Origin: Rhodocyclaceae bacterium
Lineage (GTDB): Bacteria > Pseudomonadota > Gammaproteobacteria > Burkholderiales > Rhodocyclaceae
Direction of reading: 5' to 3'
Length of the DNA: 51,616 nucleotides
Assembly (NCBI GenBank): GCA_020445785.1
Contig: JAGRFZ010000017.1
Span: 1 to 51,616 of the forward strand
Positions 34,029 through 42,481 of the stretch are shown here, in pieces (position 1 is the stretch's first letter; every line of letters begins with the position of its first letter). The translations under genes were made by a program, and so were the position numbers. The notes below the pieces were generated by a model that was not told the DNA's origin, searched no databases, and saw nothing but the letters and a program-made list of their open reading frames with translations.

Positions 34029-35405
34029 TCAGAGTTCTCTCGGCGCCTGTGGGGACAACAGGTTCTGCTCGTTGCCGGCGCGCTGTTCCGCGTGCACGCG
34101 CGCCTCGAGGCTGCGATCGGCGCTCACGTCCTGCATGCGGCGATCGTGCCCGCCCGCACGGTCGAGATCGGCCGTGGCGTCGGAAGCCGACGCGGCACCG
34201 GCAGCGTCGATCACCCGCAGCTTGTAGATCGGTTCCGGCATGACCACGCCGGCTTCGTCGAAGCTCTGCTTGACCGCGCGGATCGCCTCGCTGCGTACCT
34301 TCAGGTAGCTCGACGAACGCTGATCCATCCAGCCGTAGGCGGAAAGCACGACGTTCGAGTCGCCCAGCGCATCGACCACCACCATTGGCGGCGGGTCGAC
34401 AAGCACGCCCGGCACCGCCGACAGACTCTCCATCGCCAGCGACTGGACCGGCAGCAGATCGAGGTCGGTATCGACGCCGATGTCGAAGCGGAAGCGGCGC
34501 TCGGGGCGCCGCGTGTAGTTGACGATCACCGCCTTGAAGACCTTGGCGTTGGGAATCCGCACATGGTTGCCATCGGGCGACAGCAGAATGGTCGCCCGCG
34601 CCGTCATTCGCAGCACGTTGCCCTCGAAGCCATCGATCGCGACGTAGTCATTCGCCTCGAACGGGTTTCGAATGCTCAACAACAGGCTGGCGATGGAATT
34701 CTCGACGGTGTCGCGCACGGCAAAGCCGAGCGCCAGACCGACGATGCCGGCGGCGCCGAGCACGGTTCCGATCAACGCCGTCGCATCGAACAGCACCAGC
34801 GCGGCGACCAGGCCGAGGATCACCAGCAAGAGGTGCAATGCCTGACCGACCAGCACCGCGATGAATGGGTTCGGCGCCAGCCGCTCCAGCCAGCCGCGGT
34901 GCCGGGACAACGCCCGGCCGAGCCACCAGGCCAGCACCACCAACGATACCGCTGCAAGCAGCAGGGGCAGGTTCGAGATCAGGCGCCCGACCGCGGCGGT
35001 CAGTGCCTGCCAGCCGATCAGCAAGCGGCGCTCCAAATCACGATCGACCTCGATCGCACTCTCGACCTCGACCACCCCTTCGACCTGGCCGGCGAAGCGG
35101 ATCGCCCGCTGCGCCTGGGCCGGCGACGGCACCTTGCCCCCCAGGTCCACGACCCCCTGGTGGACCTCGACGGACACCGCCTCGAGCCCCGCCACCTCGC
35201 GGAAGATCGCGGCGAGACGTTGCCGGATACGGGCATCCTGGGCCTTTGTGCTGTCGGTGTCGATGACCCGCGCCGGCGATTCCGCCCCGTCCCCGCCCGC
35301 CGACCCGAGCAGCGACCCGACATCCTGCGGGTGGCCGACTGCGGGCCACGCCGCCATCGCCACCAGGATCAGCCGGACCAGCCGGATTCGATTCGATCTG
35401 CCCAT
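34029..35405 (-). CDS. Mechanosensitive channel MscS-family protein with periplasmic BON domain
   Basis: An inner-membrane channel of 458 residues. The ATG at 35405 follows GGAGGAGG and gives a signal sequence (IRLVRLILVAMAAWPAVGHP). A BON domain follows (about 55-115: RIRQRLAAIFREVAGLEAVSVEVHQGVVDLGGKV), then three membrane helices. Helix 3 is the pore helix with the Gly/Ala pattern ALIGTVLGAAGIVGLALGFAVRDTVENSIASLLL, followed by the MscS beta domain (NPFEANDYVAIDGFEGNVLRM, IPNAKVFKAVIVNYTR) and a C-terminal cytosolic cage. The tail is hydrophilic. It releases solutes on membrane stretch; BON may bind lipid or peptidoglycan. Confidence 0.93.
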   Translation of the reverse strand: MGRSNRIRLVRLILVAMAAWPAVGHPQDVGSLLGSAGGDGAESPARVIDTDSTKAQDARIRQRLAAIFREVAGLEAVSVEVHQGVVDLGGKVPSPAQAQRAIRFAGQVEGVVEVESAIEVDRDLERRLLIGWQALTAAVGRLISNLPLLLAAVSLVVLAWWLGRALSRHRGWLERLAPNPFIAVLVGQALHLLLVILGLVAALVLFDATALIGTVLGAAGIVGLALGFAVRDTVENSIASLLLSIRNPFEANDYVAIDGFEGNVLRMTARATILLSPDGNHVRIPNAKVFKAVIVNYTRRPERRFRFDIGVDTDLDLLPVQSLAMESLSAVPGVLVDPPPMVVVDALGDSNVVLSAYGWMDQRSSSYLKVRSEAIRAVKQSFDEAGVVMPEPIYKLRVIDAAGAASASDATADLDRAGGHDRRMQDVSADRSLEARVHAEQRAGNEQNLLSPQAPREL

Positions 35406-35518
35406 CGCCGCCTCCTCCGTACCCACCCCTGTCGGAGGCTAGCGCAGCCCTCACCCCATGCCCGTCGGCGACTGCCGACGCACGCTGTCGGATCATTCCT
35501 ACGCAGCGGCGGTAGGCA

Positions 35519-36733
35519 TCAGCGCTTACGCGCCTCCGGGCCGTAGCGGCGCCAATAGTGACTGAAGGAGGGGCTCAGGCTCGGTGGGTCCGGCAGCCAG
35601 TGCGGCGGCTCCCGCGTTTCGGTAGCGAGTGAGCACAGCAACTCGCGGTATTCCGGATACATCGTTCGCTCCGCCACGACGCGGCGCCCTGCGAGCGGCG
35701 CCGCCAGCATCGACGCATCGCCGACGAACAGGCGGTCACAGACCTTGCGCAGACGCGGCAGCACGAAGTGCCATCGCTGCGACGACCACGCAAAGCGCCG
35801 ATGAAACGGCAGGTGCACCACGCCGAGGACGATCGCGCCATCCGGTCGCCGCGGCGGCGGTCGCAGATGCCAGGGATGGAGCAGCAGCACCGTTCTTCCC
35901 GGCGCCAGCGACGGTAGCAGCCCATCGCCGCCCTCGAGCAAAGCCGGCGGCGGACAAGCGAGGGCCGGCGGCACGGGCACCGGATCGCCACGCCGACATC
36001 CACACAGGATGCGTCCGGAACTGCGCGCCAGCGCTTCGAGGGTGGCGTAATCCGCGTCCAGCGCGCTGCCCGCACATTGCCAGTCGGCAGGGGCGAAGCG
36101 GGCGACGTTCTCGGCGTTGAACACGTAAGGCTTGCGGCTGAAGGTCGCCGCCACCCACTGCCACGACAGATGGTTGGAGGCCAGATCGCCATCGAGCAGG
36201 TACGAATACATCCAGTCGGCACCCACCCGCCAGTGGACCTTGGCGTAATGAATCAGGAAGCTGGCCAGCCACATGCGGGCATGATTGTGCAGGTAACCGC
36301 TACGGTACAAGGTACGTACGGCCTGATCGACCGGGGGCAGCCCGGTACGGGCCTGCACAACCGCAGCCGGCAGTTCGCGACCGTAGCGCACCCCGTCGAG
36401 GCCAGGCCGGATGTCGGCCAAAATGCCCTCGCCGAGCCTCGCCCACACGTGGTGAAAGTACTCGCGCCATGCGAATTCGTAGGCCAGCTTGTGCCGCGCC
36501 CGCAAGCCGCGATAGCGCGCAAGCCACGCCACCACCTGGGCCACCGGCGAGAAGCCGTGCGCGATCCAGGGCGACAGGCCGGTGACCGCCCCGTCGAGAT
36601 GATTGCGGGTGCGCGCATAGCTCGCCACGTCGATCGCGCGCAGTCGCGCTGCGAATAAGGACTCGTCGCGCCAAGCGTCCGGCAGGACCTCGGCGACCTC
36701 CGGCATCTCGAGCCACGGCGATGCTTGTTCCAA
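35519..36733 (-). CDS. Cryptochrome/photolyase FAD-domain protein without antenna domain
   Basis: A 404-residue protein. TTG at 36733 is chosen as start: AGGAGAGGAG ends 5 bases upstream, and no ATG precedes the conserved part. The N-terminal 215 residues match the C-terminal FAD-binding half of DNA photolyases: TGLSPWIAHGFSPVAQVV, AYEFAWREYFHHVWARLGEG, RSGYLHNHARMWLASFLIHYAKVHWRVGADW, DGDLASNHLSWQWVAATF and KPYVFNAENVARFAP, including the Asn/Asp that contact flavin and a Trp of the electron-transfer chain. The alpha/beta antenna domain that normally precedes it is absent. In its place is a C-terminal extension of about 190 residues with a CGCRRGD motif. It could repair DNA or act as a light sensor. 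A double-HTH regulator is divergent from it. Confidence 0.88.
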   Translation of the reverse strand: MEQASPWLEMPEVAEVLPDAWRDESLFAARLRAIDVASYARTRNHLDGAVTGLSPWIAHGFSPVAQVVAWLARYRGLRARHKLAYEFAWREYFHHVWARLGEGILADIRPGLDGVRYGRELPAAVVQARTGLPPVDQAVRTLYRSGYLHNHARMWLASFLIHYAKVHWRVGADWMYSYLLDGDLASNHLSWQWVAATFSRKPYVFNAENVARFAPADWQCAGSALDADYATLEALARSSGRILCGCRRGDPVPVPPALACPPPALLEGGDGLLPSLAPGRTVLLLHPWHLRPPPRRPDGAIVLGVVHLPFHRRFAWSSQRWHFVLPRLRKVCDRLFVGDASMLAAPLAGRRVVAERTMYPEYRELLCSLATETREPPHWLPDPPSLSPSFSHYWRRYGPEARKR

Positions 36734-36999
36734 CGGATCTCCTCTCCTCGATCGGCATCGCCTATCGACCCCGCCGCGGCCAATGCGTTCCCGCGGCATC
36801 TGGCGCGACTGTACCGGAAGTCCTATGCTTTGCCGGTGGCGACAAGGCCCCGTACCCGATGGACGGTTCGGCCGCGACGACCCGGGACCGGCCGCAGCCG
36901 GGCGCGGCTTCTCCCCACTGCCGGCTGGAACACCAGGGTCGTCGGCCGAAGATGCCGAGCGCCACCTGTTGCCGTGGCGCATCGGCCATCGATCGGATC

Positions 37000-38253
37000 A
37001 TGAAAATCAAGGACTGGGTCGCACTGCTGGAAGCCGGCTATCGGGTCGATGGTGACGACCAGACCTGGCTGTCCGAAGTGCTCGCACAGGCCGCACCGCT
37101 GTTCGAGCGCGGCATCTGGCCGAGCATCTACACGTTCCGCTACACCCCGACCACGGCCGTCGTGCAGGCGCTGGCCACGCGCGGTCCGCGGCGGGTGGCG
37201 CAAGTGCTGCGCGAGAGCGTCGACGAATCCCCCCAGGCGGTGGATCTGGTCTACCGGCGGGATGTCGGCGTGAATACGATGAGCGAGACGGTCTTCGCGC
37301 GAATGCCGGAGGAACGGGCGAATTTCCGCCGCAAGGGCTTGGGCCTGGTGCGCGACACCCTCGGCGTCAAAGCCTTCACCGGCACCGGCCAGGGCCTGAT
37401 GCTGGCCACCGCGCTGCTGCGCACCGGCCGCCCGAGTGCCCGCGAACAGACCCTGTGGCCGCTCGCCGCGAGCCACCTCGCGGCGGGCCTGCGGCTGCGT
37501 GGACTGGCCTCGGACCTGAGTCCGGAAGCCGCCGTCGTCGAAGCGATCTTCGACGGCGGCGGGCGCCTGTACGAGGCACGTGCCGAAGCCAGCGGCCGGG
37601 CGCGCCGCGAGCAACTGCGGGAGCGGGTGCGGCAACTCGACCGCCTGCGCAGTCGCGCCGGCCGCAGCGACCCGGAGCAGGCGCTGGCGGGGTGGGAGGC
37701 CCTGGTGGACGGACGTTGGTCGCTGGTGGACATCTTCGACAACGACCAGCGCCGTTTCGTCGTCGCGGTGCGCAACGATCCGGCCTTCCCCGATCCGCGC
37801 GGCCTGACCACGCGGGAACGCCAGGTCGCCGAGTTCGCCGGGCTCGGCCAGTCCAGCAAACAGATCAGCTACACCCTCGGTCTGTCGCCGTCGGCGGTCA
37901 CCAACAACACCGCCAGTGCCCAGGCCAAGCTCGGACTGGGCTCGCGCACCGAGCTCGCCGCATTCTTCGCGCCCAGCGGACTGCGCACCAAGCTGGCCGA
38001 ACTCGCGCTGGCCGGCGAGCGGCTGCTGGTGGGCGCCTATCCACTGGTGGACGAGCGACGCGTCCGCAACCTCACCGCGGCCGAACGCGAGGTGCTCGCG
38101 GCGATCCTCGCCGGCTCGACCAACCAGGACATCGCCCAGCGTCGCCGGGCCAGCGCGCATACCGTCGCGAAGCAGGTGCAATCGGTATTCCGCAAGCTCG
38201 GGGTGCGCTCGCGAAGCGAACTGGCCGCGCGCCTCCAGGCCTCCCCAGACTGA
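37000..38253 (+). CDS. Transcriptional regulator with two LuxR-type HTH domains
   Basis: A 417-residue protein. The first 250 residues have no recognised domain. HTH 1 spans about 268-325 (GLTTRERQVAEFAGLGQSSKQISYTLGLSPSAVTNNTASAQAKL) and HTH 2 about 357-415 (NLTAAEREVLAAILAGSTNQDIAQRRRASAHTVAKQVQSVFRKL). Both keep the TxxERxV entry and the recognition helix of GerE/LuxR domains. Most family members have one such domain at the end. ATG 37000 is used; the ribosome site is weak and the frame is open upstream to 36721. It is divergent from the photolyase-like gene with 266 bases between, so it may regulate it. Confidence 0.85.
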   Translation: MKIKDWVALLEAGYRVDGDDQTWLSEVLAQAAPLFERGIWPSIYTFRYTPTTAVVQALATRGPRRVAQVLRESVDESPQAVDLVYRRDVGVNTMSETVFARMPEERANFRRKGLGLVRDTLGVKAFTGTGQGLMLATALLRTGRPSAREQTLWPLAASHLAAGLRLRGLASDLSPEAAVVEAIFDGGGRLYEARAEASGRARREQLRERVRQLDRLRSRAGRSDPEQALAGWEALVDGRWSLVDIFDNDQRRFVVAVRNDPAFPDPRGLTTRERQVAEFAGLGQSSKQISYTLGLSPSAVTNNTASAQAKLGLGSRTELAAFFAPSGLRTKLAELALAGERLLVGAYPLVDERRVRNLTAAEREVLAAILAGSTNQDIAQRRRASAHTVAKQVQSVFRKLGVRSRSELAARLQASPD

Positions 38254-38259
38254 GCCGGA

Positions 38260-38281
38260 GGCCGTGACCGGCGTCACGGCC
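38260..38281 (+). terminator. Hairpin after the double-HTH regulator
   Basis: GGCCGTGAC, CGGC loop, GTCACGGCC: a perfect 9-bp stem starting 7 bases after the TGA. No long T run follows, only CCGCCTTGTG, so it is a probable but not classic terminator. Confidence 0.55.
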
Positions 38282-38471
38282 GCCTTGTGCGATTCGCGCC
38301 GGCCGATTGCGGGTGGTCGGGGGCAGTACCGACCCTCGAGATTCGCCGCGCCCCAGGTCCCAGGCGGCTTCGGGCCGTTCCGCCGGATCGCGGCACATTC
38401 GGATTCGGCGTCGCGCGCTGTGGAATTGGGTATGGAAGCCGCCATTGCGCCGCCCTAGGGTGCTCTCAAGG

Positions 38472-38491
38472 GCATGGCGTGGAGGCCATGC
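38472..38491 (+). repeat. Leader hairpin before the second PEP-CTERM gene
   Basis: GCATGGC, six bases, GCCATGC: a 7-bp stem about 20 bases before the GGAGG ribosome site. It may shape the leader of the mRNA. The rest of the 267-base gap (38254-38520) shows nothing else firm. Confidence 0.3.
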
Positions 38492-38520
38492 GCCGATCCG
38501 ATTCCGAATGGAGGTCAGTC

Positions 38521-39459
38521 ATGAAATCGAAGCCTTTCCGCGAGCACCGCACCGGTGGTGTGCGTGGAACCCCCACCTTGCTCGCCGTGCTGCTGCTCAC
38601 GGCCAATCCGGATGCGATCGCCTACCCGATCGACTTCTTCGGCGACATCGCCGCAACGGCGCGCCATCGCGATGGCAGCTTAGTCGATCAAGCCGAGGTG
38701 GATTTCGCGTGGCCGGACGCAAATGGCAATCAGCATGTTGCGCTGCAGCTGGGCACCGAGCCGAACGATCCGAGAGATCCGTTCGGTGGCGTGAACGAAG
38801 CACGCGGCTTCGCCAACGACGCTGGTGAGTTCGGCGCCTGGGTCCATGTGGATAGCGAGCGCGGTGACGTCGCTGGCAGCTTTCGAGCGACCTATCTCAA
38901 GGACTCTCCCGACGCGAAGCATCAAGTGCGGTTCAGCAATTCCTTTCTGTCCCTCGTGGATTTCGGGGCCCAGACCGATGACATCCTGTTCGCCCGACTC
39001 GAGGTCAACGTGCTGGCGCAAACGTCGAGACTGGGCGTGTTCGCCAGCCTGACCGACACCGTCCAGATCTTCGGCCGCGACCGGGACTTCGAGATCGAAG
39101 AGGGCCGACATCTCACCGGCACCATCGATCATCTGCTCAACGGGTTCGATCTGGGCACTGCGGTCCTCAACTACCGGATCGACAACGCCACCTTCAACTT
39201 CCTGCTCGATCCGATACTCGTCGGCGAGGAATATACCGCCATCATCGATTACGAACTGGCGGTCGGCGCGGCAGGGGGGGAAACCTTCGCCCATGCCCAG
39301 TTCTGGGACCCGAACACCGGTGGCGGCCTGCTCAGCCTGCAAGTCCCTGGCGACGCCGCGCCGAACCCGGATCCGAATCCGGTGCCAGCCCCCGGCACGG
39401 CGGCGCTGCTGGTCGCCGGGTCCGGCGCCCTGTGGTGGTGGCGACGGCGGTCGGGCTGA
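38521..39459 (+). CDS. PEP-CTERM-like secreted protein
   Basis: A 312-residue exported protein. ATG 38521 follows GGAGG at 7 bases. The N-terminus has a signal peptide (TPTLLAVLLLTANPDAIA). The middle resembles extracellular choice-of-anchor domains, rich in Phe/Asp/Asn with beta character. The C-terminus is PNPVPAPGTAALLVAGSGALWWWRRRSG: a Pro-rich VPAPGT motif, one hydrophobic helix and Arg cluster, the PEP-CTERM layout. It is therefore an exosortase substrate like the protein at 235-2745. The role is unknown. Confidence 0.85.
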   Translation: MKSKPFREHRTGGVRGTPTLLAVLLLTANPDAIAYPIDFFGDIAATARHRDGSLVDQAEVDFAWPDANGNQHVALQLGTEPNDPRDPFGGVNEARGFANDAGEFGAWVHVDSERGDVAGSFRATYLKDSPDAKHQVRFSNSFLSLVDFGAQTDDILFARLEVNVLAQTSRLGVFASLTDTVQIFGRDRDFEIEEGRHLTGTIDHLLNGFDLGTAVLNYRIDNATFNFLLDPILVGEEYTAIIDYELAVGAAGGETFAHAQFWDPNTGGGLLSLQVPGDAAPNPDPNPVPAPGTAALLVAGSGALWWWRRRSG

Positions 39460-39791
39460 ACCCTCCGCGCGGCGGCCCGCCGCCCCGGCAGACGCCCGCT
39501 CGAGGCCATCTGGTGCGCCCCCGGGCGCCGGCGCTGGCCGCGACAGCGACGCGGGAGATCGGCCGGGCGTGTGGACCAGCGGCCGCCCCCGGCGGTGCCG
39601 CGGCCGAGCCCGACGCGGGTGCCGACCGCGACCGGGCCGGTAATCGGCGGACACAAAAGATTCCGCGTTGCGCCATTCGATGCCGCAATGTGCGTGCTAG
39701 CATTGCGCTCCTGCCGACACCGCATCGCACCATGCCAATCGCGTTGCGCCCCCTGGCAGATCGAACCCGAAAGAAGAGAGGTATTGGTCAG
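39460..39791. other. Intergenic region, 332 bases, no gene seen
   Basis: It lies between the PEP-CTERM-like protein and the lipoprotein gene, both on the plus strand. The first 200 bases are very GC-rich; the last 100 are more mixed and probably carry the lipoprotein promoter, but no element is good enough to call. Frames here are shadow-like. Confidence 0.4.
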
Positions 39792-40175
39792 ATGAAACAT
39801 TCGTTGCTCGTCAGCCTATTGATCGCCGCCGCCCTGTCCGCCTGCGGCAAGGAAGAGCCGCCGCCGGCACCGAGTTCGGCACTCGAAAGCGCCAAGGAAT
39901 CCGCCGCCAAAGCCGTGGATGCGGCCAAGGAAAGCGCCGCCGCAGCCGGCGACGCGATCAAGTCCGGCGCCGAAGCGGCGGGCGAGAAGGCGTCGGAGAC
40001 CATGGAAGCCGCCAAGGAAGGCGCCTCCGAGGCGATGGACAGTGCCAAGGAAAAGACTGCCGAAGCCGCCGCAGCGACCAAGGAAGGCGCCGAGGAAGCC
40101 GCCCGCAAGGCGGCCGAGGCCGCCGTCGAGGCCGCACGCGAAGGTGCCGACGCGGCGAAGGAAGCGGTCAAGTAG
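39792..40175 (+). CDS. Lipoprotein with long amphipathic Ala/Lys/Glu repeats
   Basis: A 127-residue lipoprotein. The lipobox is LSAC after a short hydrophobic leader (MKHSLLVSLLIAAALSAC). After a PPPAPSS linker the whole body is a run of AAKE/AKEG-type units (ESAKESAAKAVDAAKESAAA and on to the C-terminus) with an 11-residue rhythm. This predicts one long amphipathic helix like those of LEA and apolipoprotein-type proteins. Such proteins may protect membranes or bind lipid; the function is not established. AAGAAGAGAGG precedes the ATG. A strong terminator follows. Confidence 0.87.
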   Translation: MKHSLLVSLLIAAALSACGKEEPPPAPSSALESAKESAAKAVDAAKESAAAAGDAIKSGAEAAGEKASETMEAAKEGASEAMDSAKEKTAEAAAATKEGAEEAARKAAEAAVEAAREGADAAKEAVK

Positions 40176-40197
40176 CTGGAGCGGTCAAGACAGCCGG

Positions 40198-40223
40198 CCG
40201 GCCCTCAGGGCCGGTTTTTTTTT
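40198..40223 (+). terminator. Rho-independent terminator of the lipoprotein gene
   Basis: CCGGCCC, loop TCA, GGGCCGG, then nine T's: a classic intrinsic terminator, 22 bases after the stop codon. Confidence 0.93.
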
Positions 40224-40300
40224 GGGCGGGCAAACGAGTTCATCTTTCGAAACAGCTCGGTTACCACGACGAAACCTCCGCATCCGCCGGCTGCGGCACA

Positions 40301-40621
40301 ATGGCGACGATGACTACGCGCTATCAGATTCTTGCGATCGCGATCGTGATCGCGGCGTCGACGAGCATGGCTGCGGACGACGACGCACGCCCGCTTCGGA
40401 CACCCCCTCTGGAAACGGCCGGAAAGCCGAAGCCGGAACCCGGATCGACCAGGCGCGGTGGTCCGACGCTGTGCGAATGCCTGAACGAGCCGGGCGACGA
40501 CCCCAAGACCGTGGCCCACTGTGACGGCATGCTCGCGAGCCTCGAGATGGCCGCAATCGCGCGGGCACGAGCGAAATGCGGAGAGCAGGCCGCAGGTCCC
40601 CACCCGGCCGACGTCAAGTAG
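40301..40621 (+). CDS. Small secreted protein with conserved-looking Cys pattern
   Basis: A predicted 106-residue protein. A signal peptide is clear (ILAIAIVIAASTSMAA). The mature part is Pro-rich, then CECLNEPGDDPKTVAHCDGMLASLEMAAIARARAKCGEQ, with four Cys suited to two disulfides. I do not recognise a family. ATG 40301 is used; ATG 40310 is as likely and neither has a strong ribosome site. It stands alone between the terminator and a convergent helicase gene. Confidence 0.6.
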   Translation: MATMTTRYQILAIAIVIAASTSMAADDDARPLRTPPLETAGKPKPEPGSTRRGGPTLCECLNEPGDDPKTVAHCDGMLASLEMAAIARARAKCGEQAAGPHPADVK

Positions 40622-40691
40622 TACCGGTCTGCACGTCGGGCGGCAGGCGAGCCGGCCGGGCGCGCACTGCGGCCTCGCGCGCCGGCGCTGC

Positions 40692-42329
40692 TCACGATAC
40701 GCCCCGCGCGGCCAGTGCCGCAGCGGCTCTCCCGCTTGCCACGACGATCAGCTTCATTGTCGCCCGCGTTGCGCCGACGAAGACCTTGCGGACGGCGAGA
40801 TCGTCCATCTGCTCGAAATCGACCTCCGCCAGAATCACCGCCGGTGCCGACTGGCCCTTGAAGCGATACACGGACTCGGCGAGCAACTCGCCGTCCGAAA
40901 ACTCGGGCTCACCGAACATGTCATAGCTGCCGGTGAACCGGCGCAGGCGGATTCTTCCGAGGGCCTCCCGCCCCAGCAGCCGCGAGTGCTCCCGCCCCCG
41001 GAAACTGACGAGCACGGTATCGGCACTGCGAAAGCCTGCGCCGTAGCACGTTCGTACCGCCTCTCGCACCCTGGCCTCCAATTCCTCGTCGGAGTCGTAG
41101 CAGAGAAAGTCCACGGCTCCGCCGGGCAGCGGTGACCGGGCTTCGATGCGTTCGTCCGCGGGCAACAGTGCCGAGAGCATCTGTACGATGCCCTGCGGAC
41201 TTCGATAGTTGCCGCGGGCCCGCAGCCCGACCCAACCGGGCAAGGCTACCGGCTCGCGGCCGTACAGGTTCTGCAGGGGGTCTTCGAGCCACAGCAGCCG
41301 CGCCTGGGCGCGCGCGAGACCGAGCACCAGGTCGCGCCAGGCGGCCGGAAAATCCTGGCCTTCGTCGACGATCACGCAATCGAAGCGGAACCCCTCGCCG
41401 ACGCTCAGTGCAGAGGCGCGTTCGACCAGCGCGTCGAAGGCGTCGTCGCGGACGAAGTCCGGCGTTTCACCGTGGGCCCGAAGCAGGCGATCACACAGCA
41501 TGTGGAAGCTGCACACGACACCGCCGTCCGGCGCGATGCGGCGAAAATGATCGGCCAGTGGCCGGTTGTAGCAGACGTACAAAGCGCGTCCGCCGGCGGC
41601 AATCGCCGCCCGGAACTCGGCCAGCGCGAGCTGGGTCTTGCCCGAGCCGGCGGTGCCGGTGACCCGCAGGCGGTAGGGCGCCATTTCGATCTGGCGGGCC
41701 CAGTGCGCGAGACCACCGGCGACGCGATTGACGAGCACGCGCGCGCGCCCCATCAGCGCGCCGACGTCCGCTTCGAGCTGAATCATGTCGCGCAGGAATC
41801 CGTGCACCGCATCGGCCTGCGGCGCAGCTTCGCCTTCACCCAGCACCTGCCCGATCAGCCGCGGCAACTGGCTCCGCAGGCCCGCGTCGACGATGCGATC
41901 GGCGGCAATGCCCGCGCTCTCGCGGGAGCGGACCTGGTAGTCGGGGCAATACAACAGGTACTCGAGCACGATCGGCACGCCCTCGCAGCGCAACGCCAAC
42001 TTGCGTCGCAGCACCTGCAGGCTGCGGGCAACCCCAGCCGCCACCTCGAGCCGACGGCCGGGGTGGCGGCGGACCAGCCCGCCTTCGGCCTCTTCCAGCA
42101 ACCCACCCACCTGCTCGATCAGCAATACCGATCCGGCACGATTGACGATGGCGAAGCTGATCTCGCCATAGATCGAGCGCCCCTGCTCGACCGTCGACCA
42201 GTGGATCGCATGATAGACCGTGTAGGCCTCGCCCAGCGCCCGCTCGAGCGTGCCCAGGGTCTCGATCTCGCGCGCCGCTGCACCGCCGGCATCGAGATCC
42301 CGCCAACCGTCCGGTACGATCTTCGCCAT
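40692..42329 (-). CDS. UvrD/Rep-like SF1 helicase with degenerate NERD-like N-terminus
   Basis: A 545-residue ATP-dependent DNA helicase-like protein. Motif I is GTAGSGKTQLALAEF (about residue 225), motif II VIVDEGQDFPAAW, motif III region LLWLEDPLQNLYG, motif IV NYRSPQGI, and motifs V/VI RFKGQSAPAVIL and VFVGATRATMKL. The first 200 residues resemble a NERD nuclease-like domain (LERALGEAYTVYHAIHWS, then GEISFAIVNRAGSVLLIEQ), but the catalytic ExK is EQ here, so nuclease activity is doubtful. It is shorter than UvrD (about 720), as in other NERD-helicase fusions. It is transcribed away from a LysR gene and alone. Confidence 0.88.
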   Translation of the reverse strand: MAKIVPDGWRDLDAGGAAAREIETLGTLERALGEAYTVYHAIHWSTVEQGRSIYGEISFAIVNRAGSVLLIEQVGGLLEEAEGGLVRRHPGRRLEVAAGVARSLQVLRRKLALRCEGVPIVLEYLLYCPDYQVRSRESAGIAADRIVDAGLRSQLPRLIGQVLGEGEAAPQADAVHGFLRDMIQLEADVGALMGRARVLVNRVAGGLAHWARQIEMAPYRLRVTGTAGSGKTQLALAEFRAAIAAGGRALYVCYNRPLADHFRRIAPDGGVVCSFHMLCDRLLRAHGETPDFVRDDAFDALVERASALSVGEGFRFDCVIVDEGQDFPAAWRDLVLGLARAQARLLWLEDPLQNLYGREPVALPGWVGLRARGNYRSPQGIVQMLSALLPADERIEARSPLPGGAVDFLCYDSDEELEARVREAVRTCYGAGFRSADTVLVSFRGREHSRLLGREALGRIRLRRFTGSYDMFGEPEFSDGELLAESVYRFKGQSAPAVILAEVDFEQMDDLAVRKVFVGATRATMKLIVVASGRAAAALAARGVS

Positions 42330-42481
42330 GTCCCGTTTCCACCGCCGTCACCAGTTGGCAGCTTATCCGAATCGGCCGCAGTGCCGGCAGGTCGACCGCG
42401 GGGTACCATGCGAGGCAGATGGTCATCGATGGAGTGCGCCATGAGCGGGACGAGGGGCAAGGCCGGCGGCGGGTTCCCGAC

